62,000 bases of DNA, taken from NCBI RefSeq assembly GCF_008831285.2, contig NC_045142.1, positions 13,703,354-13,765,353 on the forward strand. Reading direction: 5' to 3'. The translations under genes were made by a program, and so were the position numbers. The notes beneath the pieces were generated by a model. It was not told where the DNA came from, searched no databases, and worked only from the letters and a program-made list of their open reading frames with translations. Source of the stretch: Nymphaea colorata. Lineage: Eukaryota; Streptophyta; Magnoliopsida; Nymphaeales; Nymphaeaceae. Below are positions 1 through 11,249 of the stretch, one piece after another; position 1 is the first letter of the stretch; each line of letters begins with the position of its first letter.

Positions 1-26
1 ATATATATATATATATATATATATAT
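1..26. repeat. (AT)n microsatellite
   Basis: A run of AT dinucleotides that begins before the window and ends at about base 26. Confidence 0.95.
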
Positions 27-409
27 CTGTGCGTGTGTATATTGAAACCGGGCAGATATTTTTGTTCTCAAATGGTTATTTTGTATAATTAAAACTGCTG
101 TAAAAGTTTTATTCCGTTATTTAAAACCATGGTCAAGCAACTGATCGTTGAAAATGCATCTTTTGATGGATTGAGGTGACAATCACCTAGAAGACATTGC
201 TAGGTTGTTGCTTTTGAGAACTCACAGAAAATCCGTGTTGGGGACATCCAGCTACAGCTTGATAGGGAAGAGCAACGACCTTTTAGGGTTGACAGATTTG
301 GAGTTTAAGAAAGTTGTGGCATATAGAGAAAAGTTGACGTCATTAATTGTTTTAGAGCTACAAAATAAATGGAGACATGCAAAACATGATGTAACTTCAC
401 AAGAAACGG
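27..409. other. No recognisable gene
   Basis: AT-rich sequence. A 91-codon open frame covers 205-480 on the plus strand, but its 3' part lies in a dispersed repeat whose other copies do not keep that frame, and no domain is recognised. I regard it as non-coding. Confidence 0.5.
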
Positions 410-883
410 ACCAAGATATTTTGGTTAGTTTTGCTGACCGATGGCTATTAGGAAATTTCTGTAACATAGAGCTGTGCTAGATTTGTCAAGAAGAGGAAAA
501 TGTCTAATTCCTTTAAACTGAAGTTTTAGATCCATGTGCCATCTGTATTTGAAGTTGGCATACATGGTTTTGTATTTTCTGGTGGAAGATTTGGATCATT
601 CCCAATTAAGTCTTCTTTCCTAAAGCACGTTTTGTTTTCCACCACTTATTGCAAACCCTAAGAATGGAGCTTTTAGCTATCCTAAGGGATTTCTCGCTGT
701 CGGATTGGTTCCTCTCTTCTTCTCTGCCGCTTCTATTTTCTTTTGTTTCATCCTTTTTTTTTGAGTTGTACAGAACATACATTAAGTTAATTATTTTTTA
801 TTTTATTAATATACCATAATAATTAAAAAAGGAATGGCACTTATAACATCAAAATTTTAATAGTAGAAAAAATACTTTTTACA
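410..883 (-). repeat. Dispersed repeat R1, copy 1 (inverted)
   Basis: The reverse complement matches about 23,040-23,600 and 38,150-38,915. Shared landmarks are the segment containing AATCTAGCACAGC, a stretch around TGGGAATGATCCAAA, and an AT-rich end around ATTATGGTATATTAAT. Function unknown. The segment next to AATCTAGCACAGC also adjoins copia pre-integrase relics at 29.6 kb and 51.84 kb, so R1 may itself be a decayed retrotransposon piece; that last point is inference. Confidence 0.7.
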
Positions 884-918
884 TGAAAATGGTAATATTC
901 AAAAAAATATTGTTCTTA
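884..918 (+). repeat. Left copy of a ~34-bp direct repeat
   Basis: Nearly identical to 15,319-15,352 in the same orientation (two mismatches and one indel by eye). The two copies flank the inverted LINE pair and the protease locus between them. It may be a target duplication or simply a shared repeat end. Confidence 0.6.
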
Positions 919-1033
919 CCACTTTCGTTTGTATTCCCAAAAATAATGTAGACCACAAAAATGCATGGGAGCCCCAACCCTGTGATGTATACCTTGTCCC
1001 TTCAATGGGGGCCCGAAATGTTACACTTTCCTT

Positions 1034-4000
1034 GACGAGGAACTGTTCTGATGCAATCGGGCTGGGTTTCTCCTTCCATTAATGATGAAAAATAATATAA
1101 AGAAAAAAAAATCAACAGAAAAAACACAATTAAGAGCTGGCCTCTAACTAAGCCTCAACACTCTCTTGCTCACTCAGCAAACTTTCCATGGTCAGGGTCA
1201 GCACTTTTCAGGATTTGTCTGACCTGAATCTGTGACCTTTAGTATCATTAATGTTGGCTTTTACTTTGTTTTTTGTTTTTTTGACTTTGTCAACGACAAA
1301 GGAGTTTCCAAAGGAGACAGGCTCCAAAGAGAAGTGATCTTTAACCACGGAATAACTTCTCACTGTTGAGCCTACCAATGAACCAGAGTCACTCTCTTAG
1401 TTCCTTGACACGAGAACTAAGAGCATGACAGTTTGTGATTAGAGTAACATGACAGTCTTTAGGAATCCTCTCTACATGAACAGAGTCCATAATTCTGATC
1501 ATGTTTGAGAAGAGAAACCTTTGTACCACCAACCTGGTTTTCCTGATTGGGGAGGCATTCAAGCATAGTAAACCAGCCACTTTATAAACATTTGCAACAC
1601 ATGTAGTGACCACTTCCAGCCCCCACTCATCTTTGCTCTTACAATGCCAAAAATGACTGAAAATTATGGTTTGCAGCTAGATGTTTATCGCATGTTTTAC
1701 ATATTGTCCTCATTCTTGTTTATAGAATACCTCACAGCATGAGTTTCAAACTTCCCTCTTAGCAATCTCAGCTAGCTTAACCACCTCTGCCTAGTTTCTT
1801 AACAAGATTTCCTTTCTAAAAAAAAAAAAATCTCTAGTGGCAACTGTGATATTAGCCCTTAACGTGTCCTGACTTTTTTGAAGGGACGATTTCAGAAAGC
1901 CATTCAGACCTGGTGCGCTATTGGAGTTGGCACCCATAACCGCTATTCCACTTCCTCATCTGAAATGGGACTTAACAACGTTAAGTTTTCTTTTATAAAT
2001 ATGCAGTGACTAACTGCAAGCTGATCCACAATCATTCTTGTTGAGTTGTCACGGGTAAAAAATCTTTAAAAATGAGAAGTACATGCGGAAAGAATTGGAT
2101 CCTCCTCATAAAACTCCCCATCATCTGTCTTCATGTACAAGAGACTTTTTTTTTCTGACCTTTCTTGAACATAGCATGAAAACATTTGCTGTTATTATCC
2201 CTTTTTTTTAGCCATGATACCCTTACTTTCTTTTTCTAGTACATTTCTTCATCTTAAAGAGCATCCGCAAGAAAACATCTAATATGATTTTCAGAAGTGG
2301 ACCAGTTATGAGAGTCAATATCTTGCCTCTTATAAATTTCAATAAAATCCTTTTGAAGTACGTTAATTCTGATATCAACTTTCTTGGTTCTATACTTACT
2401 CCAATTACTTAGGCATGTTCTTACTCTATTCTGTTTTGCCAGAAGTTTAAGCATTGCACATGCTCTACACTCCACTCTCCATGCCCTTGTAATAATGACC
2501 TTACAACTAGGTTGACACTCTCAATAAAGGAACTATTTAAATCTTCATCTTCTCTTGCGTGCGGTTTTAAAGATATTTAATTTACATGTAAAAGAGAAGT
2601 GCAGAGTGGTCTAAAGAACTTCTTGGTTCTACCAAAAGCTGCCCACAATTTTCAACTTGCTCAAAAATCTATCTAATTTGCTTTGAACCAGTGCTGTCGG
2701 GGCGCAGAGATTGGTTCAAGTGAATGCTCTGTTTCTGTCCACAATCTCTCTTAGTCCAACATCTTGAATAAATCCATTGAATGCTAAACAAGCTTGGCTA
2801 GCAGGGGCAGGGCCATTTTTCAGACTCCTTATAAGCTGAATTAAAATCTTTCATTATAATACTAACATTTGTTTATTGGTAATTATGATATTTAACATAA
2901 CCAATTGGTCTTTGCGAATTCTAAAGTGAGGGTGAAGATACACACCTATTGTATCAAAGTTGAGATTGAAAGCTTTATGAATAAACAAACAATCCATCCA
3001 AAATTTATTAAATTTGCAACTAGTCAATCTAAAATCAGCATGTCTCTAACTCTACACAATTATGGCCCCATTAAGATTCGTATCAATATTAGATTAAAAA
3101 AAAAACTCCTCGAAGTGATTGCAAAAGGATTTGAAGTTGTTTGCATTCAACATGATATCGAAACAAGAAAATGATCCCAAGTTGATGAGATATCACCCAA
3201 TTGCCAAAATCTTTCTACGTTATTAGAGTAGCAAGGCCTCTAACAATCCAACTATAAACTTCATTTGATGGCAATTGGCAACTCCTCTTAGGATCCTTTT
3301 CCTACAGGAGAACATTCTCTTTGTTATGGAAATCTCTGCTCCTTGGATATCCATGTCAGGATCATGTTGTGGCAACATCCTTTCCTTCAGGACAGAACTT
3401 TATATAGCCTTAAAAAATGTTGTCCCACAACCCTTCTTCTTAAAATTGTTAACTTCTTTGGAATGGAGAGCTTTTTTTTGTTCAAACTAAAATTCATAGG
3501 AGAGGAAGACCTTTTATCTTTTTGTTTTCAGTCCATTAGTACAGTCCTAGTGGAGTTCAAACAGCCAAATCCAGGAAAAAATTCCTCCTCAACTTCTGTG
3601 GCTTTCTTCTTGGTCTCATGGCTGGACTCAGCAATAGTTTTACCATGGTTAACCTTCAATAAAGATGATTCCATCACCATTTCATATGAGATAATCCCTT
3701 GAGACTCGTGACCCGTAGATCATAGGTTTTCAATAGGAAGTACATCTTTTTCAAGAGGCACAAATTGATTTCATTTAATATTAGATAGCTTGCATTGCTT
3801 AGAGCCTAGATTCCACCTTCTATTAGCAATAATGACCTGAGTCCATCCATTTGAGGGTTTAGTATTCACTTTTCCCTCCCTCATACGACTGAGATGATCC
3901 CCCGTGGAATGTAATGATACCCCACATAAGGTACTGAAACAAATTTTTGTTTCATCTTCCACCATTTATTCAATAACTTTATCACCATCAAGTATACAAA

Positions 4001-4880
4001 TCGAACCCATAAGTGATGCCATCAACATCTACAAAAAAACTACCCAGAACCTTAACGACACCAGCTAACACCTTGCAGTTCCACATATAAAGAGGCAACT
4101 TCAGTAGACAAATCCCTAGAGGGGTTCTCGTGACAGCTTGAAGTTGATGCGGCATTCCTGACTTCCACTTGCTAGAGACCAAAAACCTATCGCGAACACG
4201 CCATTTTTGGTTGCATAACTTCCTCTAAATATTCCTTTGAGGAAGCCTTGATTAAAAAGAGTCATTTTGAAAGGAGTGAAAATTGTTTTCACCTGATACA
4301 AATTGTGAAAAACTTCCTCCCAATCCAAATGAAATCTTGAGCTACCACCTAATAAAATTGCAATAGCAGTCCATCAGAAAGGTCTGACCATTTGCTTCCC
4401 CTCAATTTCACACACTGCAAGTTCTGGTAATCCAAATGCCTCCTCCCACTCATTTTGGTCCACAACACACTAGTGCTCTTTACCACCGACACCTAAAATC
4501 ATCGCGCTGATAGAACTGACTGGAATCCTACATCAATAGGTGACTTTTCATGATCCATCATCTCTAGGGATGGGCGAGAGCCTTCACCACCCACGATAAA
4601 GTGATGTTCACAAACATTTTCCTAACTCTAACCAAGGGTTCATGTTGTTCCCTTTCTCTGCTCCTTCACGTGATAACCACATCTTCTCCTTGACCAAGAA
4701 CTGTTACTTGTGGAACAATCCACACGCTACTCACTTTGACAATGTGCTTCTTTTCCCCACCATTTGTATTTAAATCCACACCCTTACTCACAACCTACCT
4801 CATGATCTCCTTTATAAATACAAGGAGTTTTTCTTTGTAGATCTACTATTAACAGTTGCCATATCCACCTTCCTCTCCTC
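1034..4880 (-). pseudogene. LINE retrotransposon copy 1, RT deleted
   Basis: Inverted, diverged copy of the LINE at 9643-15318, aligned by eye along its whole length. Read on the minus strand from about 4880 it starts with ORF1 sequence; the frame at 4328-4116 and its continuation contain FLKGIFRGSYATKNG, LPKLPLYMWNCKVLAGVVK and FFVDVDGITYGF, which resemble the DUF4283 part of plant LINE ORF1 proteins. Endonuclease-region sequence follows at about 2700-3300. Around 1786-1792 the copy jumps to the C-terminal RNase-H-like part, lacking the ~1.85 kb that in the other copy holds the RT core. The last long frame (1613-1389) is the C-terminal part. Many stops and frameshifts make it inactive. No clear poly(A) tail is seen at the 3' end near 1034. 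Confidence 0.8.
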
Positions 4881-4889
4881 CTTCATGAT

Positions 4890-5119
4890 CCTCCTGTAAC
4901 TTCTCCCAGTTGCACTATCAAACTTTCCTACCAACAACTTCACTAACACTGTCAATGTTAACCAAAACTCCAGGATTCTCGATAGACCTCATTCACCCAG
5001 AATTGCCTCTCTCTCTTCTCTATGATCCTTCATCCACTCCAGTTCGACGCACTGAGCAGGGCAGCTCTATGCTTCAAGTTGTGCTCCCGATTGGCTTCAG
5101 GTTATGCCAACACCAATAA
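4890..5119 (+). pseudogene. Aspartic protease propeptide remnant
   Basis: From the Met at 4955 the frame reads through TPGFSIDLIHPELPLSLLYD followed by PSSTPVRR. This closely resembles the start of the propeptide of CDR1/nepenthesin-like plant aspartic proteases, where a GF-S/T-VDLIHRDSP-like motif followed by FYNPS-like residues is conserved. The frame then ends at 5119. The mature domain of the same family begins about 670 bases downstream on the same strand, so the two are probably halves of one gene split by inserted or decayed sequence. Any signal peptide upstream is not preserved in frame. The LINE 5' end lies immediately upstream. The inverted protease copy near 46-47 kb lacks this part. 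Confidence 0.65.
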
Positions 5120-5737
5120 CACGACCATCCACGTGTATTCTCGTGAAGCCTGACCAGATGAACTAATTCCAGTGCCTGACCGCTAAAATCTGGAAATATC
5201 TAGCAAATTCCATATTTCAAGGAAATGTCCCAGTAACTTAGAAGTTTAGAACTAAAGCCCATTGATCCTAGAATCGTTCGTCTGGGTTATCACGGTGGAA
5301 CTCAATCCATGAAAAGTAAGAAAGAAATGCAAACTTGTGTCATAAAAAGTTTAGAAACGAGTTGATCTGGCAACTCTATACTGTGAATAGTAACAAAAAT
5401 TGATTGCAACTTGTGTCCATCTATCTAAGGGTCCTTTGAAGATTCAATTGCTACGATTATTCTCTTTGTTTTCATGTTTAATTGAGTTCAAGAGGACTAT
5501 CTGGTTAACTTGTGAACTGTGTTGGGGTCTGCTAAACAGGTGAAACTGCCGACACGCGTTCACATCCTGCAATCAAACATGGTTGAAATGTTTTGGAAAA
5601 CTTCCACCTGTATGACAAGACAAAAATTTTAGGAAAGAAAGTTGGCCGTATGTCCAACTATTTCTTCTCAAATCCCACCATACAACCTATATACTTAAAT
5701 CTATGAGAGAATAGGCTGGTAGGCAGTTGTTTCCACT
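5120..5737. other. Spacer inside the split protease locus
   Basis: No frame or domain recognised. It separates the propeptide remnant from the mature protease domain. Members of this family often lack introns, so an insertion is likelier than an intron, but no element ends or clear splice sites were identified. Confidence 0.4.
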
Positions 5738-5787
5738 TATCGAAGTAGTACCTTCATGTGCTATAAAAAGAAGACATTGATACATCT

Positions 5788-6837
5788 ATACATAGAGAGT
5801 TTCTCATGCAGATTTACATTAGTACATCACTAGTAGTAGTCCAATCTTACTGGGTCATCATCGATACTGGCAGCAACCTCAAATGGGCATTGTGTGTTCT
5901 TAACTACAACTTTACCTACCAAATGAAGTCAACATTAAAGCCACTTCAGTCTTCCACATACCATAACCTGAGATGCACCACTAGCTTCTGGTCCACTTGT
6001 GACGACAACCAACTTCGTAGTGTCAAGTCCTCATATGGTGATGGATCTGTTGTAGAAGGGACCCTTGCTCTCGAAAGATTTTGGTTTGAAGTTGGCACTG
6101 ATGGCACCATCAAGCTTCCGACAATCGCCTTTGGTTGCGTTCATAAAGAAAATTGTGTTGATTTCGAAATCTTGTACTCCTAGTCTTGTTGGCATCAGGC
6201 CAGGATCTCTTTCACTTGTTAGTCACAACGGCTTCTTTATCAACCATAAATTTGCTTGCAGTTTCCTCTCCATAGCAAGAAAATAATGTCATTGAGTAGA
6301 TCAAATTCTGTGAGGAGGTAGAGTTCTTCAGAACCCAAGAGGTTCAACAGGTGCCAATGGAAGCAAATGCAGCTCAAGGCACTTCCTATACACTCACACT
6401 AGATTACATAAATGTGGGGAAGAACAGACTAAACATATAGTTTGGAGGTGCACAGACGGCAACAAGGTTGGGACATGCTGGATCAATCATGATAGACTCG
6501 GGTACCATGTGACTATCTTGCCAAAGATGTGTATGATCAAGTGGCAAACGCAGTGGCTAATGTCACAAACAATAAACACTTCTATCATCTTAACCAAGAT
6601 TATTTGTGTTATAATGTAGAGAATAATGGTGATCCATATAAAGGATTGTTGGAGATGACATTTCATTCCATCAACGCCGACTTGAAGCTGCCACCTTCAA
6701 ATAACTTTTGGATGTATAGAAGTACGACAGCCAGCTTAGCCTTTTTCAGGAATGTTTTCTAGCAGAACATGCATGTGAAATATGATTTGGGGAAGGGGCT
6801 GCTTTCTTTTGCACCAATTGAATGTACTCAGGGCTAA
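5788..6837 (+). pseudogene. Nepenthesin/CDR1-like aspartic protease (A1), copy 1
   Basis: Mature domain of a pepsin-type (A1) plant aspartic protease, normally a secreted or vacuolar endopeptidase. In frame from 5788 are REFLMQIYISTS, then the first active site IIDTGSNLKW (Asp codon 5863-5865), SSYGDGSVVEGTLALERFWF and IAFGCVHKENC, all family landmarks. A frameshift near 6170 ends this frame at 6183, whereas the inverted copy stays open here. The second active-site region SIMIDSGT (Asp codon 6495-6497) is followed by a frameshift. The C-terminal part (6529-6762) reads AKDVYDQVANAV and beyond, and the end is MHVKYDLGKGLLSFAPIECT with stop TAA at 6835-6837. A broken gene; its propeptide lies at 4.9-5.1 kb. 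Confidence 0.85.
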
Positions 6838-9542
6838 AGGTGTATACATATCAATATATATATTTCTTTCGTGATGATCTATGTGGTTCTCTGTACTAGA
6901 CTATAATTGGCAGCATTGGACGCTGCTTATGTTTTATGTCCTGATTGTCATGTGGTTGATGGTGTTATTTTTTCATGTTGAATAAATATATGTATCTTGT
7001 TTTATAGATGTTTTCCCCTCCGTTTAAGTTTAAATCTTAACTTAGATATGTCTGCGCGAGTATGAACATTAACTGTGGCTTTAACTCGACAGTCGCTAAT
7101 ACTGGCAATTCTGTCGCTAATAAGTAATCACGACGGTCAAAACTCCACCAACACAAGTCCCATTGCCCAAATGATTACCGATGAAAATGGCCATCGTGTC
7201 TTAGTTGTATTTGTTGCGACACTTGTTGCTTTAAGTTAGCATAACGGCCATGGAATGTGCCTACACCTTATTGTAACTTTGACCATGGAATTTTCGGTCC
7301 CATGACATAATGTGTTCTGTGACGGTTATATAAGTCGGTTAACTTCACAATGTCTTTTAACTTTTCAACTAACAATGCTAACCCTCCATCAACAATGATG
7401 GTTGTTGTAGCTTGCACAGTGTACTGGCTAGCGACATATTTTCGAGTCCTTTGCGCATGTTTGGAACGGATTTAGTACACAGCGACATATTCTTGAGTCC
7501 CTGACACATGTATGGGACGGATTTAGTACACAACAACATATTTTCAAGTTGCTGACACATGTTTGGAACAGATTTTGGGATCACTGAAGAATATTAAACG
7601 AGTGCATGTGTAGCTAAAATTCGGAACATATAGTACCTGCTCAGCATTTAATTCATTAGAAGATTAATTTTTTTGTTAATTGAAATGCACTTACGTTTCT
7701 TGAATAAAAAAGCAGAATATTATTCTTAACAAGTTCCACCTAAGAGAATTTAAAAGTCTCACCGCAGATTATACAAAAGACTTTACCTCCAGAAAGTTGT
7801 AAGCTTCAATAGTCTTATATGAACTCTTTTACATAAGCTCAAACAATGAGATCAGGTTACTCCGAGAAGAGTAGCATAACTGGTCAAGTTAAGAGTTTGG
7901 TGAGAGTCAGGTAGTCAGTTCCAATACCATGAGCATATCCTCATGAACCATAAAGGTTGGCAGGAGCTACTCCTAAACTGAAGGGAGTGACCGTAAATTC
8001 ACCTGGTTTTGATGTTTCTCTAGACCCTAGGGCAAAGGGGACGAGTAGAGCTTATGCCCCTCCAGCATGCAGGTGGCAGGTTCACTCCCGCTCACCCATA
8101 ACAAAGAAGGGTTTTCTCCACAAGCAAGAGGTCCACTAAAATGTCAAGCATTTGAGAACAGTGTTTATAAAGTTGGCCTGAATTAATTTAAGTCAATTTG
8201 AATTGTTTGGCAAACCTGTTTTATTCAGTGGCTGTTGCACCGTGTTGTTATTTAATTATCTTTAAATACTTTCAAGATTTTTTCTTTTCTATTTTTCACT
8301 TGTTTTTTAAAAATAGTGTACTGATTTAGCTTAGCGACAGCCTGCACGTTGTTTCGCTTTGGGTTTCGGTTCTGATTCCGATTGTTATAAACATTTATTA
8401 GAAATGAATGGTCTATAGAATGGATTCATTTTCACTATTACCCAAATAAATATATATTGTTGAAGGTTCCACACTGCATTCATCATCAGCTAGTAATATA
8501 CTTAATTTGCTATTTATTTTAAATGTGCATTTGTCAGTGTGAATTCAAATTTTATTTTAAAATTTTATACGAACCCTATTTTGATTGTCAGGACCATGAA
8601 ATGCATGGAAGTACAAAAAATTGAGAATGGGGCTAGAGCCTTTGGTGGAGTCATACGTGGGCTGGTGTAGACAGTTGCCCAAATGGTCCTATCAAATTTC
8701 TTTATTTTCATTTTTATGTAAGCTTTCAACTACTTGCTTCTTTATATGCACCAGTGACCCTATAGGTATGAGATTCTTTAAATTAGTGCCCCTAAGTCCA
8801 ACATTCCTAACTCTAGCTGCCACTAACCGTGGTTGGAGGTGGAACTAGATAGATGATAAAATAATGAAGTTTCTGACAATTGATTGTACTATGTTTTTTT
8901 TAATCATGTAATAAATATGTTACCAATTGGCAGTTTCACCATTGACCATCAGTGTCAAAACTCAAGCAGGATCGATTGAAGAAGTGAAAAAGCGACATCC
9001 CATGACAATGCTGGTGCTAAAGTTCAGTTTCTCCTCCTCCACCACCCTTCTCTCCTCATCTTCTTGACTTTTATTTGAATCCATTGAATATTCAGGAATG
9101 ACCCGGCCAAACCAGTTTTCAGTCAACCTGATCGGATCATATGAAATCCCATCAAAGGATCTGTAATGGCCCACCAAGCAGGAAAGTTGCCATGATCTTT
9201 GAGGAAAATTGATTTCTCACTACATGGATAAGTTCGCCCTAACCATCAACTTGTAACCTCAACCTCATCTTTAGTGCAGTACCCAATTTTTTGACTGAAC
9301 ATCCCTTGAGTCACCGACCTGAGTTTGATAGTGCCCATGTGGCACTATGATGTGACTGGAACTGAGTCCAGCTTATCACAATATAATTTTTGACTAACTG
9401 GTATGGGTAAATATGGTGCACACCGACCCACCCTTAGCTCCGCTACTGCCCTTACAACATAGTCCCTCACAAAATGTTACAATGTCAGCTGGTGTCTAGA
9501 ATTAGTGACATAGACAGTTGATTAAATTATTATTTAATTACC
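6838..9542. other. Protease 3' flank, no gene
   Basis: Non-coding flank shared with the inverted arm. It contains a 51-bp tandem array at 7430-7582 and repeated GTCGCTAATA-like motifs at 7090-7125 that resemble subterminal repeats of some plant DNA transposons, although no terminal inverted repeats were found. It also holds a piece of repeat R2 near 8945-9075. Open frames at 7957-8139 and 8621-8848 recur in the other arm but resemble no known protein. Confidence 0.55.
7430..7582 (-). repeat. 51-bp x 3 tandem array
   Basis: Three adjacent 51-bp units start at 7430, 7481 and 7532; each contains a variant of GACATATT and of GGAACGGATTTAGTACAC. Because 51 is a multiple of three, the minus-strand frame 7584-7378 stays open as a 17-residue repeat (core TKSVPNM). 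The same array lies in the other arm at about 45,172-45,324. No function is assigned. Confidence 0.85.
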
Positions 9543-9642
9543 NNNNNNNNNNNNNNNNNNNNNNNNNNNNNNNNNNNNNNNNNNNNNNNNNNNNNNNNNN
9601 NNNNNNNNNNNNNNNNNNNNNNNNNNNNNNNNNNNNNNNNNN
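9543..9642. other. Assembly gap, 100 N
   Basis: Exactly 100 N, a conventional placeholder for unknown length. It sits where the protease inverted-repeat arm ends and the second LINE copy begins, both repeat boundaries. Confidence 0.99.
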
Positions 9643-10039
9643 GAGAGGAAGGTGGCTATGGCAACTGTTAATCATAGATCTACAAAGAAAAACTCCTTGT
9701 ATTTATAAAGGAGATCATGAGGTAGGTTGTGACTAAGGGTTTGGATTTAATACAAATGGTGGGGAAAAGAAGCTCATGGTCAAAGTGAGTAGCGTGTGGA
9801 TTGTTCCACATGTGACAGTTCTTGGTCAAGGAGAAGATGTGGTTATCACGTGAAGGTGCAGAGAAAGGGAACAACATGAACCCTAGGTTAGAGAGTAAGG
9901 AAATGTTCATGAACATCACTTTATCGTGGGTGGCGGAGGCTCTCGCCCATCCTTAGAGATGATGGATCATGAAAAGTCACCTATGATCAAGGATTCCAGT
10001 CAGTTCTATCAGCGCGATGATTTTGGGTGTCGGTGGTAA

Positions 10040-10530
10040 AGAGCGCTGGTGTTGTGGACCAAAATGAGTGGGAGGAGGCATTTGGATTACCAGATCTTGC
10101 AATGTGTGAAATTGAGGGGAAGCAAATGATCAGACCTTTCAGATGGACTGCTATTGCAATTCTATTAGGCGGTAGCTCAAGATTTCATCTGGATTGGGTG
10201 AAGTTTTTCACAATTTGTATCAGGTGAAAACAATTTTCACTCCTTCCTGACTCTTTTTGACCAAGGCTTCCTCAAAGGAATATTTAGAGGAAGTTATGCA
10301 ACAAAAAAAATGGCGTGGTCGTCATAGGTTTTTGGTCTCTAGCAAGTGGAAGTCAGGAATGCCGCTCCAACTTCAAGCTGGCACGAGAACCTCTCTAGGG
10401 ATCGTCTACCGAAGTTGCCTCCATATATGCAGAACTGCAAGGTGTTAGCTGGTGTCATTAAGGTTCTGGGTAGTTTTTTTGTAGATGCTGATGGCTTCAC
10501 TTATGGGTTCGATTTGTATACTTGATGGTG
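10040..10530 (+). pseudogene. LINE ORF1, DUF4283-like region
   Basis: Across frameshifts the plus strand reads DQGFLKGIFRGSYAT, then LPKLPPYMQNCKVLAG and VLGSFFVDADGFTYGFDLYT. In plant LINEs this region (LP-x-LP-x-W-like motif followed by G-x-VDE-like sequence) belongs to the ORF1 protein, thought to bind RNA in the transposition particle. The zinc knuckle that usually follows was not found. The region is shifted several times and cannot make a full protein. Confidence 0.6.
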
Positions 10531-11249
10531 ATAAAGTTCTTGAATAAATGGTGGAACATGAAACAAAAATTTGTTTCTGTACCTTATGTGGGGTTTCATT
10601 ACATTCCACAAGAGATCGTCTCACTCGTATAAGGGAGGGAAAGTGAATACTAAACCATCAAATGGATGTACTCAGGCCATTGTTGCTAATAGAAGGTGGA
10701 ATCTAGGCTCTAAGCAATGCAAGCTATCTAATATTAAATGAAATCAATTTGTGCCTCTGAAAAAGATCCTATTGAAGACCTATGATCTATGGGCCACGAG
10801 TGTCAAGGGATTATCTCATATCAAATGGTGATGGTATCATCTTCATTGAAGGTTAACCATGGTAAAACGATTGTTGAGTCCTGCCATGAGACCAATAAGA
10901 AAGCCACAGAAGTTGAGGAGGAATTTTTTCCTGGATTTGTCTGTTTGAACTCCACTAGAACTGTACTAATGGCCTGAAAACAAAAAGATAAAAGGTCTTC
11001 CTCTCCTATGAATATTAGTGTGAACAAAAAAGAGCTCTCCATTCCAAAGAAGTTAACAATTTTAAGAAGAAGGGTTGTGGGACAACATTTTTTAAGGCTA
11101 TATAAAGTTCTGTCCTGAAAGAAAGGAAGTTGGCGCAACATGATCCATTCATGGATATCCAAGGAGCAGAGGATTTCTATAACAAAGAGAATGTTCTCCT
11201 GTAGGAAAAGGATCGTAAGAGGAGTTGCCAATTGCCATCAAATGAAGTT

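Larger units (their letters stand above)
5738..9542 (+). repeat. Inverted duplication arm, left (ID-L)
   Basis: The reverse complement of 43,203-47,050 matches this whole stretch, including the protease domain, its 3' flank, a 51-bp tandem array and several open frames that keep the same stops. The match starts near TTATCGAAG (about 5738) and runs to the edge of the N gap, so the true right end may lie in the gap. Arms are about 33.7 kb apart. Confidence 0.9.

Noticed and set aside
205-480. 91-codon plus-strand open frame
   Set aside because: Overlaps dispersed repeat R1, whose other copies do not keep the frame; no domain recognised.
7957-8139. 60-codon frame identical in both arms (also 44,615-44,797)
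   Set aside because: Same reason: the entire 3.8-kb arm is duplicated, coding or not.
8621-8848. Frame conserved in both inverted arms (also 43,903-44,130)
   Set aside because: Conservation follows from recent duplication of the whole arm; no domain, codon bias or start context supports a gene.
9518-9736. Open frame crossing the assembly gap
   Set aside because: Its continuity depends entirely on 100 unknown bases.
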